Below, piece by piece: positions 56,525 to 64,000 of a DNA stretch of 64,000 bases. The stretch comes from Pedosphaera sp. (lineage in GTDB: Bacteria > Verrucomicrobiota > Verrucomicrobiia > Limisphaerales > AAA164-E04): the NCBI GenBank assembly GCA_002690655.1, contig NZFL01000012.1:65429-129428 (forward strand), given 5' to 3'. The notes beneath the pieces are model-generated. The model saw nothing but the letters and a program-made list of their open reading frames with translations. It was not told where the DNA came from and searched no databases. Position 1 is the stretch's first letter. Every line of letters begins with the position of its first letter. Both the position numbers and the translations under genes were made by a program.

Positions 56525-58381
56525 ATGCAAACTACAGCAACTCAATCTGATTGTGAACAAACTATAGGCACGGGGATTTTATATGTCTTGTGGGCTTCTT
56601 TGTTTTTCAACCTTATTCCATGCCAAGCAACGGCTGGGAACCTCAAAGCGGAGGATCTCTTCAGGCAGGATCATTTACTCGATGTTCAAATCAAGATGGC
56701 TCCTGAAGATTTTGAAAAACTTCGCAGCCAGAGCGATCGCAGCAATTCGGGAATGGCATTCCTGTTTGGAGGAGAGATACCGACCGAGCGCTTCAGTCAG
56801 TTCAAAGCGGATGTAAGCGTCGATGGAACAAAGATCAAAGAAGTTGGCATTCGAACCAAAGGATTTATCGGTTCGCTGAATCCAGATCGCCCTTCTTTGA
56901 AGATAAAATTCGACGAATATCGGAAACAATCGCCTGTGGAAGGCCTGGATCGAATAACACTCAACAACAACATACAGGATGAATCGCTGGCCAGTCAGTA
57001 TCTGACCTACAAATTATTTAACAAAGCAGGCATCCCGGCTCCGCGCGTCAGTTTCGCCAAGGTAACCGTAAACGACGAATACCTGGGTGTGTATTCGCAT
57101 GTGGAGTCGGTTCGGAGTCCATTTCTTAAACACCACTTTGGGGATGATTCGGGTGAATTCTATGAAGGAACGATTGCCGATTTTTATCCGAAGGCCGTAG
57201 ACCGGATCGAAGCCAAAAACAAGCGAACAAGGAAAGACAGATCCCGGGCCAATAAATTGGCACAATCACTTGAAAATCAAGAGACTTTCAATCTCACTGA
57301 GGTTGAAAAACTTGTCAATATAGATCAATTCATTCGATTCTGGGCTATGGAAAACTTGATTGCCTTCTGGGATGGTTACTCCAACAATCAGAACAATTAC
57401 TTTGCTTACACCAATCCCAAGGACAAAAACCGTTTTCACTTCATGCCATGGGGCGCTGATGGTGCATTTGTGGATATTTCAGGACCCTTTGGTAGAATGA
57501 GACGAGGAGAAGGGCCCAGAGCGATTTATTCACAGGGTATGTTGAATAATCGCCTTTACCAATCGAAGGGTGTTCCAGCACGTTACAAGGCCGTGATGGA
57601 GGATCTTCTGAAAAACGTTTGGAATGAATCTGAAATCATGGAAGACATTGCCCGCATTCAGAAATTAACCCGCGACCACCTTCACGAGAAACAGGATAGA
57701 TTGGAAGACGGCACCGAAAAAGTCACAGAACTAGTTCGGTTACGACGATCTGATATTGAAAAGGAGCTGAAAGATTGGCCAATTGAAATCGGGGAAGCAC
57801 GTGTTCCTCTCCATAATGTGCAAGTAGGAAAACTGAAAGGTTCCTTTTCAACCGACTGGAATAATGAACGAATGGAAAGTGTCCTGAACATGGGGGAAAC
57901 CAACATTCAGTTGGTTTTGGAAGGTGAGACAATTGCATTGAAGAGCATCGGTATGGCAGCGCAGCCCGAGGAGCAAAGAAACTTTGGGCGCAGACGCCGC
58001 GGGGCCTCGGAAAATCAGCCAAGGGAACCCCGCCCCACACTCACATTTCAAGGAATTAGAGAAAGCGACGGTTACCTCATGAACATCACCTTTGTGGTTG
58101 CGAATGAAGACTTCGCCAAGAGCAATGACGAAGGAACACCTTTTCAAGGCATGCTCATGGCAATCAACCCAGAGAACAGCGGAAATCGTTTTGGAGGGTT
58201 TGGAATGATGCCAAAATCATTGATTGGAAAACTTACCTTGAAAGAAGCATCTCGCAGACAGAATGCGCCTGTCGTTGGTGAATTTGATGGGATCATTCAA
58301 GAATCAAGAGGTGGCATGTTTGGCGGGAAGCGCAACCGTGGTGGTAGAGGCCCTGGTCGCGGGCGGCCTCCGGAAAGATAA
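56525..58381 (+). CDS. CotH-family protein with RG-rich tail
   Basis: A 618-residue protein with a signal-like N-terminus (TGILYVLWASLFFNLIPCQATA) and the CotH kinase-like fold. Landmarks are VGIRTKGFIGSLNPDRPSLK, GLDRITLNNNIQDESLASQY, FWAMENLIAFWDGYSNNQNN and FMPWGADGAFVD, with the aspartate of WGAD corresponding to the metal-binding site. Spore coat CotH is a protein kinase; bacterial extracellular relatives are of unclear activity and often found near cellulosome or extracellular polysaccharide genes. The C-terminus is Gly/Arg-rich (GGKRNRGGRGPGRGRP), which is unusual. A 22-bp hairpin follows ~90 bp downstream. Confidence 0.88.
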   Translation: MQTTATQSDCEQTIGTGILYVLWASLFFNLIPCQATAGNLKAEDLFRQDHLLDVQIKMAPEDFEKLRSQSDRSNSGMAFLFGGEIPTERFSQFKADVSVDGTKIKEVGIRTKGFIGSLNPDRPSLKIKFDEYRKQSPVEGLDRITLNNNIQDESLASQYLTYKLFNKAGIPAPRVSFAKVTVNDEYLGVYSHVESVRSPFLKHHFGDDSGEFYEGTIADFYPKAVDRIEAKNKRTRKDRSRANKLAQSLENQETFNLTEVEKLVNIDQFIRFWAMENLIAFWDGYSNNQNNYFAYTNPKDKNRFHFMPWGADGAFVDISGPFGRMRRGEGPRAIYSQGMLNNRLYQSKGVPARYKAVMEDLLKNVWNESEIMEDIARIQKLTRDHLHEKQDRLEDGTEKVTELVRLRRSDIEKELKDWPIEIGEARVPLHNVQVGKLKGSFSTDWNNERMESVLNMGETNIQLVLEGETIALKSIGMAAQPEEQRNFGRRRRGASENQPREPRPTLTFQGIRESDGYLMNITFVVANEDFAKSNDEGTPFQGMLMAINPENSGNRFGGFGMMPKSLIGKLTLKEASRRQNAPVVGEFDGIIQESRGGMFGGKRNRGGRGPGRGRPPER

Positions 58382-58697
58382 TTGATCATGCATCTGTTGT
58401 TAAGAAGTAATGTAAAGACCTTCTCAAAACAGTTTTCCCACAGCTAATCGAAATCGGTCATCGCCCCCTGGATAATGCTTCACCTCTTTTGTTTAAAGGG
58501 GTGAAGCATTATCCAGAGAATCTTTTACGCTCAGGTCATACTGCAAACCCTTGTTCTTTCGAAGGATAAAGGAGGTAGTAATTATTAAAGCACTCTCCCA
58601 AGACATTGACTTTGAACCGAAGCTTGATCTAGGTTGTCAAATCTAAGTGAGATGTAACGGTCGTGCCGTCATCAAAACGATAGTTGATTGCAAGTTT
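58382..58697. other. Gap with a long hairpin upstream of the TPR gene
   Basis: The notable element is the hairpin at 58468-58516, listed separately. Between it and the TPR start at 58698 there is an A/T-rich stretch in which the TPR-cluster promoter should lie; a GGAGG sits at 58570-58574 but is too far from the start to be its ribosome binding site. Confidence 0.5.
58468..58516. repeat. 22-bp near-perfect inverted repeat with 5-base loop
   Basis: The first 17 bases, 58468-58484 (CTGGATAATGCTTCACC), pair exactly with 58500-58516. The stem continues inward for five pairs (one a G-U), leaving loop TGTTT at 58490-58494. A short T-run (TCTTTT at 58521-58526) follows on the plus strand. It may act as the terminator of the CotH-like gene, but a stem this long is more like a mobile-repeat palindrome or a processed RNA structure. 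Confidence 0.8.
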
Positions 58698-60095
58698 ATG
58701 TCAGAAAAAAAGGGTACAGAGGTCGATAAATCTTTGCGAGAGTTATATGCCAAAGGAAAATTAGCATACCAACGCAACAACTTGGATTATGCCGTCACCC
58801 TTTTTCAGTCGGTTCTTAGAAAAGAACCGGGGTTTTATGATTGCCGCGAAGCCTTGAGAGCCACGCAGTTCAAGAAGCATACGGGTGGCACCAGTTTTTT
58901 TCGAAAAGTTTTGGGATCAGCAGGAAGCTCCCCTCAATTAGCGAAAGCCCAGATAGCGCTTCGCAGCCAGCCAGCGGAGGCGCTGGATTTTGCAGAATCC
59001 GTATTGAATGGAGATCCTAACAGCGTCGCTGCTCATAAAGTATTGGCGAGTGCTGCCATGAAACTGGAAATGTTCCGGACTGCCGTGCTCTCTCTTGAAA
59101 TAGCTTACAAGAATGCAACCAAGGACAAGGAGATAGGCATGAAATTTGGCGAAGCTCTCATTGAGGCTGAACAAACAGCAAAGGCCGAGAAAATCCTTAA
59201 AGACCTCGCAGCGGAGTACCCTCAGGATCAGGACCTGTATCAGGCCTACAAGAATGCGTCAGCCAAACATACCATGAGGGAAGGGCGTTATGATACGGCG
59301 GAATCCGCTGAAGGATCTTACCGGGACAGCCTCAGGAACAAGGACGAGGCGGTTCGCCTGGAACAGGAACAGCGCCAGGTTAAAACTGATGATGTCGCTG
59401 AGATGTTGATCCAGGATCAATTATCGCAATTAGAGGCGAATCCAGATCATATAAAAGTTTTGCAGAAGCTAGCTGAACTATACACACAGAAAAACGATTT
59501 GGAAAAAGCCGGAGTTTTTTACAAGCGTTTGCTGAGCTGCATCGAAGGCACCCCGGATGCGACTATCCAAAAGGCAGTGGATGACTTGAAACTCCGAGCC
59601 ATTGACCAGCAGATCCATACATTGGACCCTGATGATGCAGATTATGAATCCTGCAGGGAATCACTTAATTCCCAGAAGCACTTCATTGCGTTTGAAAACT
59701 GCCTTACCCGCTGTGAGCGGTATCCAAACGATCTGGTTATCAAGTTTGAGTTGGGGGTCATGCACTACGAACGAGCTGAGTATAAGGAGGCGATCAAACT
59801 TTTCCAGAAATCGCAGGCAAACCCACATATCCGAATCAGGGCCTTGCATTATCTTGGGCGCTGCTTTCTGCAGCGTGGCATCTTTGATCTCGCCATTCGC
59901 CCCATTCAAAATGCCATTAATGAAAAGGAAGTATTCGATGAGCAGCGTAAGGATTTAGCTTACGACCTTGCGCTGATTTATGAAAAAATGAACAAGCCAG
60001 AGGAAGCAATCGAACAGTTCAAGCAGATCTACGAAGTAGACATCGATTACAAAGATGTCAGCGAGAAGGTGGACGACTATTATGCGAATCTGTGA
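58698..60095 (+). CDS. TPR-repeat protein
   Basis: A 465-residue cytoplasmic protein with no signal peptide. The ATG at 58698 (MSEKKGTEVDKSL) is preferred to the frame start at 58647, whose first residues look non-coding. TPR-like units are visible at the N-terminus (AKGKLAYQRNNLDYAVTLFQ), the middle (LAELYTQKNDLEKAGVFYKR) and the C-terminus (LALIYEKMNKPEEAIEQFKQ); a non-repeat stretch around residues 190-250 is charged and probably coiled. It is the first gene of a cluster with a MA-type peptidase, DUF4159 and MoxR proteins. Confidence 0.85.
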   Translation: MSEKKGTEVDKSLRELYAKGKLAYQRNNLDYAVTLFQSVLRKEPGFYDCREALRATQFKKHTGGTSFFRKVLGSAGSSPQLAKAQIALRSQPAEALDFAESVLNGDPNSVAAHKVLASAAMKLEMFRTAVLSLEIAYKNATKDKEIGMKFGEALIEAEQTAKAEKILKDLAAEYPQDQDLYQAYKNASAKHTMREGRYDTAESAEGSYRDSLRNKDEAVRLEQEQRQVKTDDVAEMLIQDQLSQLEANPDHIKVLQKLAELYTQKNDLEKAGVFYKRLLSCIEGTPDATIQKAVDDLKLRAIDQQIHTLDPDDADYESCRESLNSQKHFIAFENCLTRCERYPNDLVIKFELGVMHYERAEYKEAIKLFQKSQANPHIRIRALHYLGRCFLQRGIFDLAIRPIQNAINEKEVFDEQRKDLAYDLALIYEKMNKPEEAIEQFKQIYEVDIDYKDVSEKVDDYYANL

Positions 60096-60297
60096 AATCT
60101 CGGGATAGATCTTTTTTCGGATCGCATTTCACTCTCCCTGCAATTTTCTGCCGGCGGCTGACACATACGCTTTTTTTGCCATACTGAATTAAACCGATGA
60201 GTGGTCGAAGCGAATCCCTTACGATTCCATTATACTGATTGGGCGAGGAAAGCATTTCAAATCCTTCAATTTAATTGCATTCCACCAAGACCGGGCT

Positions 60298-62949
60298 ATG
60301 GTCCAAGCAAACATCATGGGGACGTTTAATCTAAATCGGATACGCCTGACATCCGTGCTGCATGTCTGGGCTGCTGTAATTCCATTACTTTCGACGTCGT
60401 TCACCCCTACCCTTCACGCTGATGCCTACGCTGACGCGCTCAGCGAATCATTGAAAGGCGAATATACCGAAAGTCTGGAAGCTTGTGAAGAGCAGTTGGG
60501 GGACAATCAGGGATTCAATGAAAAATGGTATCTGCTGGGTATCGAAAATTGCATGCGTCTCGGGCATTACGAGCGGGCTTTCGAGATCCTGCAGGAGGGA
60601 CTGGAAGATCGACGAGTCAGCGGCATCAAACTATATCCGGTTGGACATGAAGTAGCACTTTTCAACAACAAACCGGACCTTGCTCAGGAGTATCTGGACA
60701 AAAGCGCCCCCTATATCAATAGTGTTAAATGGTCCAATGTAAGCGCTGAAAACCGAGTTTACCTGGGACAAGCCGCATTGAAACTGGCAGTGGATCCGCG
60801 AGTAGTTCTGGAACTATTTTACGATGAGGGTATGAAGGCAAGCCCTCCCTTGCGGGAAGCCTTTATTGCCGCTGCCGAGCTTGCTCTCACTAAAGAAGAC
60901 TTTGCTGTCGCCGAGTCAACTGTCAAACAGGGATTGCAACATTATCCAGAGGACGCAGATTTATTGTTTCAATGGGCTAGGGCCCTGGGTGGATCAGGAA
61001 ATGACCAAATGGGCGATTTTCTGACCCGAACTCTGGAAGCCAATCCGAATCACGCTGGCGCCTTGCTGATGTTTATCGATAACTCCATCGATGCTGAAAA
61101 CTATGATCAAGCCCGTGAGTTGCTTGATCAAGTCAAAGAGATCAATCCTGACCATCCCAAGGCATGGGCCTATGATGCTGTGATCGCTCACCTTCACAGC
61201 GATAGAGCAAGGGAACTGGAATCAAGAGAAAAAGCATTGACCTTCTGGTCGCAAAACCCCGAGGTAGATCATTTGATCGGCAAGAAACTCTCGCAGAAAT
61301 ACCGTTTTGCAGAAGGCTCAAAATACCAACAGACTTCACTTAATCTAAAGAATGATTACGCTCCGACCCGGCTGCAACTGGCGCAGGACTTTCTTCGCTT
61401 GGGTGACGAAGCGCAGGGTTGGGAACTCGCAGAAGAGATCCATGAAACCGATGGATACAATGTCACAGCCTACAATCTTATCCAGCTGCGTTCTGTGATC
61501 GATGGATTTGCCACGCTCAGGAACAACGATTTTATTCTCAGGATGAATACCACAGAGGCAGATATCTTTGGCGAGCAGGCCATGGAACTGTTGATGGAAG
61601 CCAAGCAAGTGATTTGTAAGAAATACGGGATCGCATTGGACCACCCCATCACGGTGGAAATTTTCCCAAACCAGAGCGATTTTGGTGTTCGTACGTTTGG
61701 CATGCCGCACAACCCAGGCTTTCTGGGTGTCTGCTTTGGAGATGTTATTACCGCCAACAGCCCTTCCTCCGCGATCGGCAAGGACTCCAACTGGAAGGCT
61801 GTTCTCTGGCATGAGTTCTGCCATGTGGTGACCTTGAACCTGACAAAGAACAAAATGCCACGGTGGCTGAGTGAAGGAATTTCGGTATATGAAGAAATCC
61901 AGAGAAACCCTTCCTGGGGACAACACATGTCCCCCGCTTACCGCCAGAGAATTTTGCGTAATGAGATGACCCCCATTGGTGAATTGAGCGGGGCCTTCAT
62001 GAATGCCGAATCAGGTGAGGACATGCAGTTCGCTTACTATCAGTCGTCTCTTGTAGTGGCTTACATCGTCGAAAAATACGGGCAATCCTCACTACGTAAC
62101 ATACTGGTCGATCTTGCAACCGGGATTCCTATCAACCAAGCCATCGAAACCCACACTGCCAGTGTCGATAACATTGATGAAGCATTTATTGACTGGGCTC
62201 AGGCACATGCTTCGGAACTCGGGAAGTCACTGAATTGGGATGAACCTGACCCCAGTCTAATAGGACCGAACGATGTCACCGAGTTTCTCTCCACAAACCC
62301 GGACAATTACTATCTCCTGATCGCTTCGGCTCGACAGCATGTCAATCAGGAAAACTGGGAACAAGCCTCCGTGTTGCTTGACCAATTGATCGAAGCTTAT
62401 CCGGACCAGCGAGGAACCGGGGGGGCGTTGTATCTGGCAGCCATCGTGGCAAAGCAACAGAAAGATACAGAGAAAGAAATGCGGTTGCTTGAACAACTGG
62501 CAGCCATCGATGGCGATGTCACAGACGCCTACCTCCGTCTCATGCAACTGACGCTGGAAAATGAGGACTGGAAAGCATTGAGAAAAAATGCCGAGAGATA
62601 CATGGCAGTGAATCCGCTTGTCGCGCGTCCTTATGAAGCATTGGCGGTTGCCTGCTCGGCGCTTGGAGACACAGAAACAGCCATCAAAGCACGCCAAACG
62701 GTGCTTAAACTAAACCCAATTGACCCGGCACTCGCTCATTATCAACTGGCGAGACTACTCCATGATGAAGGAAGTCCGGATGCAAAACGTCACCTTCTTC
62801 AAGCACTCGAAGAAGCCCCTAGATACAGAGAAGCACAAAAATTATTATTGAGTCTGATCAAGAATCCATCCAGTTCGACGATTCCTGACACAATAGAAGC
62901 CTCGAATGATTCCACCGAAAAGCAAGTAGAGCTACCAGAACAACCATAG
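60298..62949 (+). CDS. TPR protein with a gluzincin (peptidase MA-like) domain
   Basis: An 883-residue protein with signal-like segment (SVLHVWAAVIPLLSTSFTPT), TPR repeats at about 50-390 and again ~660-870. A zinc metallopeptidase core lies between, with H505-E-F-C-H509 and, 16 residues on, E526 in RWLSEGISVYEE: the HExxH...E arrangement of the peptidase MA clan. The third ligand glutamate is present, so activity is plausible. The substrate is unknown; TPR domains may hold protein partners in the periplasm. The start could also be the ATG at 60316. It ends 4 bp before the DUF4159 gene. Confidence 0.87.
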   Translation: MVQANIMGTFNLNRIRLTSVLHVWAAVIPLLSTSFTPTLHADAYADALSESLKGEYTESLEACEEQLGDNQGFNEKWYLLGIENCMRLGHYERAFEILQEGLEDRRVSGIKLYPVGHEVALFNNKPDLAQEYLDKSAPYINSVKWSNVSAENRVYLGQAALKLAVDPRVVLELFYDEGMKASPPLREAFIAAAELALTKEDFAVAESTVKQGLQHYPEDADLLFQWARALGGSGNDQMGDFLTRTLEANPNHAGALLMFIDNSIDAENYDQARELLDQVKEINPDHPKAWAYDAVIAHLHSDRARELESREKALTFWSQNPEVDHLIGKKLSQKYRFAEGSKYQQTSLNLKNDYAPTRLQLAQDFLRLGDEAQGWELAEEIHETDGYNVTAYNLIQLRSVIDGFATLRNNDFILRMNTTEADIFGEQAMELLMEAKQVICKKYGIALDHPITVEIFPNQSDFGVRTFGMPHNPGFLGVCFGDVITANSPSSAIGKDSNWKAVLWHEFCHVVTLNLTKNKMPRWLSEGISVYEEIQRNPSWGQHMSPAYRQRILRNEMTPIGELSGAFMNAESGEDMQFAYYQSSLVVAYIVEKYGQSSLRNILVDLATGIPINQAIETHTASVDNIDEAFIDWAQAHASELGKSLNWDEPDPSLIGPNDVTEFLSTNPDNYYLLIASARQHVNQENWEQASVLLDQLIEAYPDQRGTGGALYLAAIVAKQQKDTEKEMRLLEQLAAIDGDVTDAYLRLMQLTLENEDWKALRKNAERYMAVNPLVARPYEALAVACSALGDTETAIKARQTVLKLNPIDPALAHYQLARLLHDEGSPDAKRHLLQALEEAPRYREAQKLLLSLIKNPSSSTIPDTIEASNDSTEKQVELPEQP

Positions 62950-62953
62950 CAGT

Positions 62954-63847
62954 ATGCCTCATGACCTTTTCATCCCCACTGTCTGTATGAGCCGTTTACG
63001 CTTAACGCAGTCACCTTTGGACAAACGGTGGCTGACCACATTATTGGCTCTCACCTTGCTCGCATCATCACTAGACCTGAACGCTCAATACGGACGACGA
63101 TTTGGCAAACCCGAAGGTGAACGAGCGGGAGTGCCTGAATGGAATTTACAAGCCGCATTTCGCCCAGATGTCTTTACCTTTGTCAGAATTTTTTACGGTT
63201 CCTATTCAGACAGCTACGGAAGATGGGGAAAAAAATGCATGATTGATCACCCTGAAAGTGACCTCAATTTTTCTTATCGCCTCGAAGAATTAACCTCTCT
63301 CAAAGTGGACCCAGACGGGAAAGTCGTTTCTCTGACAGATCCAGATCTGTTCAACTACCCTTTTGTCTATTTGATTGAACCCGGGGAAATGGTCCTTCAA
63401 AAAGAGGAGCGCAATGCGTTGCGAAAGTATCTGCTGGGTGGAGGTTTCATGATGATCGATGATTTCTGGGGACCAAGCGAGTATGAGAATCTGAGGCTTG
63501 AGTTGAGCCGGGTGTTTCCTGATCGTGAACCGAAAGAAATTCCAATCGAGCATCCCATTTTCAATTTTGTATTTCCATTGGAAGAAAAACCACAGATCCC
63601 AAACGTGGGGCGTGGCACCGAAAGTCAGTTTGACGGCATCACATTCGAGCGATGGGATGCCCAGACGCCCTTTTACAAGGGGATGTGGGATGACAAGGAG
63701 CGGCTCATGATGGTGATCTGTCATAATACCGATCTTGGAGACGGCTGGGAATGGGAAGGCGCCAATCAGTATTATTTTAAAGAATTTTCGGAAAAAAAGG
63801 CATACCCTTTGGGCATCAACATCGTCATGTATGCCCTCACACATTAA
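62954..63847 (+). CDS. DUF4159 family protein
   Basis: A 297-residue exported protein with signal segment WLTTLLALTLLASSLDLNAQ. The body matches the DUF4159 domain, a flavodoxin/glutamine-amidotransferase-like fold: FVRIFYGS, NYPFVYLIEPGEM, LRKYLLGGGFMMIDDFWGP and GINIVMYALTH are the landmarks. In PVC genomes it typically precedes moxR, DUF58 and von Willebrand-type membrane protein genes, as it does at this edge. The biochemical role is unknown. ATG at 62987 (MSRLRL) is an alternative start. Confidence 0.9.
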   Translation: MPHDLFIPTVCMSRLRLTQSPLDKRWLTTLLALTLLASSLDLNAQYGRRFGKPEGERAGVPEWNLQAAFRPDVFTFVRIFYGSYSDSYGRWGKKCMIDHPESDLNFSYRLEELTSLKVDPDGKVVSLTDPDLFNYPFVYLIEPGEMVLQKEERNALRKYLLGGGFMMIDDFWGPSEYENLRLELSRVFPDREPKEIPIEHPIFNFVFPLEEKPQIPNVGRGTESQFDGITFERWDAQTPFYKGMWDDKERLMMVICHNTDLGDGWEWEGANQYYFKEFSEKKAYPLGINIVMYALTH

Positions 63848-63880
63848 ATCAAAACAACGTATTGAACAGAGAGGATCATT

Positions 63881-64000
63881 GTGGAGGCAGAATCAGCACC
63901 GGCAAATCAAGAATGGCCTAACGAAGAGCACACCGTCGAGCAGTTGGCTCAGAGTCGTGCCCGTATCGAGAAGGAATTGAGTAAAGTCATCGTGGGTCAG
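63881..64000 (+). CDS. MoxR-family AAA+ ATPase (N-terminus only, cut by window edge)
   Basis: A GTG at 63881 is preceded by an AGAGAGGA Shine-Dalgarno (ending at about 63874) and opens a frame of 40 codons to the window edge. It encodes VEAESAPANQEWPNEE, then RARIEKELSKVIVGQ. The ending VIVGQ is the hallmark that precedes the first helix and Walker A motif in MoxR ATPases. With DUF4159 upstream this fits the MoxR cluster common in PVC bacteria. MoxR proteins are chaperone-like ATPases that mature or insert cofactor-bearing or vWA-domain partners. Confidence 0.8.
   Translation, partial: MEAESAPANQEWPNEEHTVEQLAQSRARIEKELSKVIVGQ

Noticed and set aside
61345-61926. 193-codon minus-strand frame inside the MA-peptidase gene
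   Set aside because: Antisense to the HExxH region of a gene with strong family evidence.
1-64000. tRNA, rRNA, CRISPR array, insertion sequence or prophage
   Set aside because: I looked for T-loop motifs in the gaps, regularly spaced repeats and transposase or integrase signatures and saw none.

Overview
The window looks like chromosome of a PVC-group bacterium, most likely a free-living (probably marine) member of Verrucomicrobiota. The evidence is the mix of families: sulfatases with C-x-P-x-R active sites, a giant secreted dehydrogenase with HEAT repeats and the Pirellula/Verrucomicrobium-type heme-binding domain, orphan prepilin-like proteins with an [20 protein letters not shown] leader, Ig-domain exported proteins ending in FYRL/FYRI, a CotH-like protein, and a TPR / DUF4159 / MoxR cluster. 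This placement is inference; no rRNA or tRNA gene was seen. Base composition looks moderate (mid to high 40s % GC by eye) and even, with no insertion sequence, integrase, phage gene or CRISPR array.

Layout. 1-7.9 kb: an FG-GAP protein cut by the left edge, a divergent sulfatase, a 1125-residue c-type-heme dehydrogenase-like protein and an eight-CxxCH cytochrome. 8.0-12.2 kb: lipoprotein, prepilin-like protein and four-Ig secreted protein. 12.3-16.5 kb: housekeeping genes gpsA-plsY (phospholipid precursors) and tig (trigger factor), plus two small conserved-looking proteins. 16.6-28.8 kb: a tightly packed, translationally coupled complex I operon, nuoA-B-C-D-I-H-J-K-L-M-M-N. It lacks nuoE, nuoF and nuoG and has two nuoM genes. 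28.9-36.6 kb: second sulfatase, MFS exporter, CCA-adding enzyme, PhzF-like and YhcH-like proteins, and an EF-G. 37.0-44.3 kb: a secreted four-repeat Cys/His protein, a second prepilin-like protein, a Tat-exported Gfo/Idh/MocA oxidoreductase, then sialidase-like, RidA-like and D-threonine-aldolase-like genes and a degraded thioredoxin-like remnant. 44.7-48.8 kb: an operon of left-handed beta-helix protein, DinG-type helicase and MFS transporter. 49.1-58.4 kb: a 1414-residue mosaic secreted protein, a DMT transporter, a third sulfatase and a CotH-family protein. 58.7-64.0 kb: TPR protein, TPR plus MA-type metallopeptidase, DUF4159 protein and the first 40 codons of a MoxR ATPase.

How it fits together. 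The accessory genes suggest a heterotroph that breaks down sulfated and sialylated or otherwise decorated polysaccharides outside or in the periplasm, with a respiratory chain using c-type cytochromes and complex I. The strongest unusual system is the complex I operon. Two adjacent NuoM-type antiporter subunits, a NuoL whose lateral-helix region is about 25 residues longer than usual, and loss of the TM7 lysine in the second NuoM are the combination expected for an enlarged '2M' complex I with an additional antiporter-like module. The second most interesting item is the 375-residue exported protein with four repeats, each carrying C-x2-C-x7-C-Q-N and a later H-x3-C, which I cannot assign to a known function.
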